From NCBI GenBank assembly GCA_903831165.1, contig CAIKWV010000596.1, forward strand, positions 1 through 5,115: DNA of 5,115 nt. The letters are read 5' to 3'. The notes beneath the pieces are model-generated. The model did no database searches. It was given only the letters and a program-made list of their open reading frames with translations, and was not told the origin of the DNA. A program made the translations under genes and the position numbers. The DNA is from an uncultured cyanobacterium (GTDB taxonomy: Bacteria; Cyanobacteriota; Cyanobacteriia; PCC-6307; Cyanobiaceae). Positions 4,784-5,115 of this stretch are shown here, piece after piece; the stretch's first letter is position 1, and each line of letters begins with the position of its first letter.

Positions 4784-5115
4784 CTATTCCCCCAACGCCG
4801 CCGCCACCGCCTTCTGGAACACCTCCTCCTCCGGCACGATGCCGGTCCAGCGGGTGAACAACTCCATCGCCAGCTGCACCAGCATCTCGACGCCATCGAC
4901 CACGCCGCAGCCGTGCTCGCGGGCCATCTGCACAAACGGCGTGATGCGCGGATTGGTGATCACATCCACCGCCAGGGTGCCGGGTGCAACGGTGCTCCAG
5001 TCGACCGGAACGGGCTCCAGTTCCGGGGCACAGCCCAGGTGGGTGGCGTTCATCAGCAGAGTGGTGCCGGCGGGCACCTGCACCGGTGAGCTCCAGGCCT
5101 GCCAATGGGCCGGCA
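4784..5115 (-). CDS. Shikimate dehydrogenase family protein, C-terminal part (5' end outside window)
   Basis: The frame is open from the right edge to TAG (4786-4784), about 109 codons. TLLMNATHLGCAPELEPVPV, then DVITNPRITPFVQMAREHGC and GVEMLVQLAMELFTRWTG, follow in order the NAT-x-LG strand, the D-V-x-x-N-P-x-x-T-P-x-x-x-x-A loop and the C-terminal helix of AroE/YdiB-type enzymes. These use NADP(H) or NAD(H) to interconvert 3-dehydroshikimate (or dehydroquinate) and shikimate (or quinate). The N-terminal substrate domain with the catalytic Lys-Asp pair and the nucleotide-binding loop are outside. The conserved Gln of the C-terminal helix (M-L-V-x-Q in family members) is Leu here, with a Gln one residue earlier. 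The protein resembles the shikimate-dehydrogenase-like branch more than housekeeping AroE, so substrate is uncertain and I give no gene symbol. A GTG at 5083 is internal, not the start. Confidence 0.8.
   Translation of the reverse strand, partial: PAHWQAWSSPVQVPAGTTLLMNATHLGCAPELEPVPVDWSTVAPGTLAVDVITNPRITPFVQMAREHGCGVVDGVEMLVQLAMELFTRWTGIVPEEEVFQKAVAAALGE

Noticed and set aside
1..5115. Search for CRISPR arrays, tRNA or rRNA genes, insertion sequences or attachment repeats
   Set aside because: No regularly spaced direct repeats, cloverleaf-like sequences, transposase motifs or paired terminal repeats were recognised by eye.

Overview
The window is a GC-rich chromosomal segment. One diguanylate cyclase/phosphodiesterase-type signalling gene (minus strand, about 3720 down to 1459) sits among five toxin-antitoxin (TA) loci in different states of preservation. 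The right edge carries the 3' end of a shikimate-dehydrogenase-like gene. The organism cannot be fixed from the sequence alone. The high GC, a HIP1-type octamer (GCGATCGC, 2590-2597, in the extended form GGCGATCGCC), weak or absent Shine-Dalgarno sites and many PIN/HEPN/MNT modules would fit a GC-rich Synechococcus/Cyanobium-like cyanobacterium. That is an inference.

Left part (1-1340). The last 57 codons of a VapC-like PIN toxin enter from the left edge on the plus strand. Convergent to it on the minus strand is an intact-looking MNT nucleotidyltransferase/HEPN pair (1095 down to 344) joined by an ATGA stop/start overlap. Upstream of that pair are two joined fragments in different frames: a ribbon-helix-helix antitoxin-like helix (about 1340-1275) running directly into the C-terminal third of a PIN domain (about 1281-1171). 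I read this as a collapsed antitoxin-toxin module.

Centre (1459-3720, minus). GAF, PAS, GGDEF and EAL domains lie in one continuous reading frame, interrupted once by an amber codon (TAG, 2811-2809) at the C-terminal end of the PAS domain. Both catalytic halves keep their signature residues. The GGDEF-EAL half could be made only by readthrough or from a GTG five codons after the stop. A GC-rich hairpin lies just past the EAL stop.

Right part (3779-5115). An MNT-type nucleotidyltransferase relic (4072 down to 3779) has lost a block between its catalytic region and its C-terminus, and its first catalytic Asp is Ala. Divergent from it, 36 bases away, is a complete vapBC operon (4109-4740) with a perfect 6-1-6 inverted repeat in the short intergenic space, a likely autoregulatory operator. 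Convergent to vapC, across 43 bases with a hairpin, is the C-terminal part of a shikimate-dehydrogenase-family enzyme running off the right edge.

Overall the segment looks like a site where TA modules are gained and decay, with a c-di-GMP gene between them that is itself interrupted. I found no clearly new type of system. The points most worth checking are the amber interruption, the two TA relics and the operator-like palindrome.
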